Positions 47,289 to 49,938 of a stretch of DNA of 49,938 nt are shown here, one piece after another. The notes under the pieces are model-generated. The model was not told the origin of the DNA. It ran no database searches and saw only the letters and a program-made list of their open reading frames with translations. The DNA lies in contig NVVJ01000020.1 in assembly GCA_002402175.1 (NCBI GenBank), forward strand, positions 1 to 49,938, in the 5' to 3' direction. Positions within the stretch are counted from its first letter, which is position 1; every line of letters starts with the position of its first letter. Both the position numbers and the translations under genes were made by a program. Source of the DNA: SAR86 cluster bacterium (GTDB taxonomy: Bacteria > Pseudomonadota > Gammaproteobacteria > Pseudomonadales > Pseudohongiellaceae).

Positions 47289-47676
47289 GTTCTTGTTCTC
47301 GAACTTGTTCTCTCTTATTATTAGTTAGATCTGTTAAGTTCTGCGATTTTCTGTAGTTGTCATTAGTGATATAGCTAAGGAGTATAAGCAGAATAAAGAC
47401 AATCTCCAATCAAGGCTAAAATCATCTATGTCAGGTACCAAATCATAGCTAATCACCGCATCATAGTTTTCTAAAACAAGCCCTGCTACGAGCTGGTCTT
47501 AAAATTTGAGCGAGGTTGCTACGTTTTGATCTAGAGCTATAACCGCAACTTTATTAATTCAGCAGAGTTTTAGGCGATGGAAATATTGCTCAATATTATA
47601 TGAATGCTTTAGCTTCCTATATGTGTTCACCTGTTTTTTACAATTAAAAAATATAATCACACTATTGTTAATTAAT
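47289..47676. other. Intergenic region with a 35-bp repeat copy
   Basis: About 390 bases of AT-rich sequence between the EEP-family gene and the universal stress protein gene. It contains the second 35-bp repeat copy; nothing else was recognised. Confidence 0.5.
47379..47413. repeat. 35-bp direct repeat, right copy
   Basis: Direct match to 46090-46124 with four differences. See that copy. Confidence 0.6.
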
Positions 47677-48558
47677 TCAAGGCTGGATAACCAAAATATT
47701 TGTTTTTAACAACGCAAGAATTCTTTCAGCAGTATTACCTAATAATTTCCCTTTCAGACCTTTGCGCCCTACTGTACCAATAATAACTAAACCCGCCGCT
47801 GTTTTGGATGCGATACTTGGAATTACATTTTCTGCGTTACCAACCTTAATATGAACATTTTCAGCAGCAACATCAAAGTCTCCTGCCATTTCTTGAATGA
47901 TTGGGAGAAATTTCTGACGAGCCTCTTTCATGAGTTGTCTTGGCTCAATTATACCTAGCTCTTTTAATACAGGAGAACAAGACAAGCTAAAAGCAAAGTT
48001 TAATGGCACATCCATAACAGTAGCTAATAAAACTCCTGCTTCTACGAGCTTTCTATTCAAGTCTTGTTTTGACTTAACTTTAGAACTTAGATCTAAAGAA
48101 ACCATGATTGATTGTTTTTTCCGCCATTTCTTTTCAGCAATAAGTAATACGGGCACTAAACCATTACGCAATATATGCCAATTAATGGGTATCTCTCTAC
48201 TTGTTCGAATATTACTGCCAGCCTTTATAATTACATCAAAGCTTTCCTTTTTACATTTTTTAACGACCCATTCATGAATGCTTTTCTCCCAGATAGATTC
48301 ATAACTACTAACCCTAGTTAGCTTCTCTTTCTTTATCTGACTAGACAGCCATTTCTTATTCTCTTTTAGTATATTTTCCTGTACTTCTTTCTTTTTTGCA
48401 TTACTGATTTTGGCAGAAAGAACATCCAAACGCTCATAACAAGAAACAACTATGTGCAATGATGCTTTATGCCGATCTGCCATTAACTTTGCACGGGCAA
48501 GTGCTTTATTTTTTGGATCACTCTTATCAGCTATTACTAATATATTTTTAATTTTCAT
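47677..48558 (-). CDS. Tandem universal stress protein (UspE-like)
   Basis: A 293-residue protein with two Usp domains, the first at about 1-145 and the second at about 150-293. The second has the ATP-binding signature GTVGRKGLKGKLLGNTAERI, while the first is degenerate. Tandem Usp proteins are cytoplasmic and respond to stationary phase, oxidative or envelope stress. The gene and its surroundings are visibly more AT-rich than the mscS gene next to it. Start is ATG 48558 (MKIKNILVIAD). Confidence 0.92.
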   Translation of the reverse strand: MKIKNILVIADKSDPKNKALARAKLMADRHKASLHIVVSCYERLDVLSAKISNAKKKEVQENILKENKKWLSSQIKKEKLTRVSSYESIWEKSIHEWVVKKCKKESFDVIIKAGSNIRTSREIPINWHILRNGLVPVLLIAEKKWRKKQSIMVSLDLSSKVKSKQDLNRKLVEAGVLLATVMDVPLNFAFSLSCSPVLKELGIIEPRQLMKEARQKFLPIIQEMAGDFDVAAENVHIKVGNAENVIPSIASKTAAGLVIIGTVGRKGLKGKLLGNTAERILALLKTNILVIQP

Positions 48559-48620
48559 TTTATTTACCTACAACAATTAATTTACACGCGAATTTCAGTC
48601 GTCAGTGTGACACAGCATGA

Positions 48621-48674
48621 TTATGCAGCCAAACGCATAGCACCGTAAACTTCATTCGGTGTCTTTTGCCGCAT
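48621..48674 (-). pseudogene. Possible transposase C-terminal remnant
   Basis: Seventeen codons on the minus strand, MRQKTPNEVYGAMRLAA and stop. The KTPNEVY motif is characteristic of the C-terminal end of IS3/IS481-type transposases (rve domain, following a PHxALG motif). No upstream transposase sequence adjoins it, so if real it is only a scar. The match is short and from memory. Confidence 0.35.
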
Positions 48675-48737
48675 AATTAAGGTTTTTATAGAGAATCGTT
48701 AATTCAGTAAAATACGTACGTGCCCCTTCAACAAAAA

Positions 48738-48783
48738 TGGGGTCAGAGTAAATATCCAGTACTGGACATTTACTCTGACCCCA
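48738..48783. repeat. 46-bp REP-like palindrome, possible mscS terminator
   Basis: Arms of 23 bases (left begins TGGGGTCAGAGTAAAT, right ends ATTTACTCTGACCCCA) pair with a single mismatch and no loop, centred on AGTACT. The GGGGTCAGAGTAAA motif recurs as palindromes in many proteobacterial genomes, often with REP-associated tyrosine transposases. On the minus strand it lies 20 bases after the mscS stop and is followed by TTTTT, so it may end mscS transcription. Confidence 0.75.
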
Positions 48784-48803
48784 ATTATTTTGTTTTGTAA
48801 AAA

Positions 48804-49883
48804 CTATTTCATATTGGGAAATTCCTTAATATACAAATCCTGTTTGGAATAGGGTATTTCTATTCCCTGCTCGTTGAATTTTCGATAGATGGCGCAGTTT
48901 AATTTATCCACTACCGACCCTCGCAACACCGGTTTGTGAACCCATACCAGCAGGTCGAAATCCAGGCTTGAGGCGCCGAACATGCGAAAGCGTACTCTCG
49001 GCTCGGGGTCCTGACAGATTAGCTCTTCGTCTTCTGCTATCCCCAGCAAAATCTCTCTTACTCGGTCGATGTCTGTGCCGTAGGCCACTCCGACAGACGC
49101 AGTACAGCGGAATCTTTCAGATGGGCCGCCGGATTCGTTGATGATCTTGGTATTGCCCATCACGGAATTTGGAATGGTAACTTCAACATCTGCTCTGGTG
49201 AGTATGCGGGTGCTGCGAATCCCGATGTGGGTGACTTCTCCTCGCTCCCCTGTATCCAGCACAATAAAGTCGCCGATTTTGTACGGCGCGTCGGCCATGA
49301 TGAACACACCGGAGAATAGATTTGCCAGGGTATCCTTGGCAGCGAAGCCGACAGCGATACCCACAATACCTGCCGAGGCGAGCCAGGCTGTCATGTCGAT
49401 ATGCCAGGCGGAGAACAGGAAATAGACCGCCAGTACTACGATGATGATATTTATCAGGTTAAGAAAAAGCGGCAGGGTTTGTTGATGCACTACTTTTAGT
49501 CGGTTCTCATTCTTCGAGATACGGGTTAGCAAGATGCGATTACTGCGCAAGAAAAACGTCACCCACATGATAAGCGCGAAAGACTGTATCGACGAGAAAC
49601 CGATTTCAAGATAGAAGTCCGGGGGAGAGAGGATCAAAAGCGCGCTGGCAAAACCCAGCAGCAAAATGCTGTTATAGATTGGCGTATGCAGCAAGTCGAT
49701 CACGTGATCGTCGAGATCGAGTCGTGTTCTCCGGGCGAGATTTTTAAGTCCGGTAATGATGACGCGGTTAAAAATCCAGGCGGCCAGAAACGAGAGCGCG
49801 ATGGCCAACCCAGCCTGAATAAACCGATTGTCACCAAAAACAGTTAGCAATGGTGCGATGAAAGATTGTAGTTGGGCAAACAT
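48804..49883 (-). CDS. MscS family mechanosensitive ion channel
   Basis: A 359-residue inner-membrane protein that likely opens under membrane tension to release solutes on osmotic downshift. Several hydrophobic segments come first (FIQAGLAIALSFLAAWIF, PIYNSILLLGFASALLILSP, LINIIIVVLAVYFLF). The pore-lining and beta region follows: WLASAGIVGIAVGFAAKDTL, FIMADAPYKIGDFIVLDTGE, and VTIPNSVMGNTKIINESGG, all MscS signatures. Start is ATG 49883 near the window end; the gene is complete. Confidence 0.95.
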   Translation of the reverse strand: MFAQLQSFIAPLLTVFGDNRFIQAGLAIALSFLAAWIFNRVIITGLKNLARRTRLDLDDHVIDLLHTPIYNSILLLGFASALLILSPPDFYLEIGFSSIQSFALIMWVTFFLRSNRILLTRISKNENRLKVVHQQTLPLFLNLINIIIVVLAVYFLFSAWHIDMTAWLASAGIVGIAVGFAAKDTLANLFSGVFIMADAPYKIGDFIVLDTGERGEVTHIGIRSTRILTRADVEVTIPNSVMGNTKIINESGGPSERFRCTASVGVAYGTDIDRVREILLGIAEDEELICQDPEPRVRFRMFGASSLDFDLLVWVHKPVLRGSVVDKLNCAIYRKFNEQGIEIPYSKQDLYIKEFPNMK

Positions 49884-49938
49884 GGTTTGAGTCTCAAGAA
49901 GGGTTTCTTATGGGTCAGCGGATAGTGTACTCGATCGG

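Overview
The window is bacterial chromosome from a gammaproteobacterium. The evidence is a complete division and cell-wall (dcw) cluster ending in lpxC, an M23 peptidase and secA, a meso-diaminopimelate-type MurE, and the block mraZ / rnpB / rsmI / lpoA / yraN / diaA / dolP in the order known from Pseudomonas and, in part, E. coli. Base composition looks like mid-40s % GC (estimated by eye). A free-living, possibly marine, member of the Pseudomonadales/Cellvibrionales side of the class is plausible; I cannot name a genus.

Region 1 (1-21.3 kb, all minus strand) is the dcw cluster. In transcription order it reads mraZ, rsmH, ftsL, ftsI, murE, murF, mraY, murD, ftsW, murG, murC, ddl, ftsQ, ftsA, ftsZ, lpxC, an M23 peptidase and secA (cut by the window edge). 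Genes touch or overlap by a few bases, as in translationally coupled operons. A good sigma-70 promoter followed by degenerate TGG repeats, a likely MraZ operator, lies upstream of mraZ.

Region 2 (21.5-29.4 kb) is a roughly 7.9 kb integrated island. It is bounded by a 45-bp perfect direct repeat. One copy is the 3' end of the intact rnpB gene (RNase P RNA); the other is a displaced fragment beside mraZ. The island separates mraZ from rnpB, which are neighbours in relatives. Its cargo is a DUF2971-like protein convergent with an 881-aa dynamin-like GTPase, a serine resolvase next to a 32-bp dyad, and three small plus-strand genes, two of them all-helical and possibly HEPN-like. At the att end lies a chimeric relic that begins like a tyrosine integrase. 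No complete integrase is visible, so the element looks immobilised. A phage-defence or stress role for the cargo is inference.

Region 3 (29.4-34.6 kb) holds rnpB, rsmI and, divergently, the envelope/replication operon lpoA-yraN-diaA-dolP. LpoA activates penicillin-binding proteins, so this block is functionally related to the dcw cluster.

Region 4 (34.6-49.9 kb) is a looser set of single genes: a DUF2306 membrane protein, a PepSY membrane protein behind a Fur-box-like promoter, a small exported protein, a phosphoenolpyruvate carboxylase of unusual (Bacteroidetes-like) sequence type, a small exported helical protein, a quinone-oxidoreductase-like dehydrogenase, a gamma-carbonic anhydrase, an 840-aa exported protein of unknown function, an exported endonuclease/exonuclease/phosphatase-family protein between 35-bp direct repeats, a tandem universal stress protein, and an MscS channel. 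A REP-like 46-bp palindrome and a possible transposase remnant sit between the last two genes.
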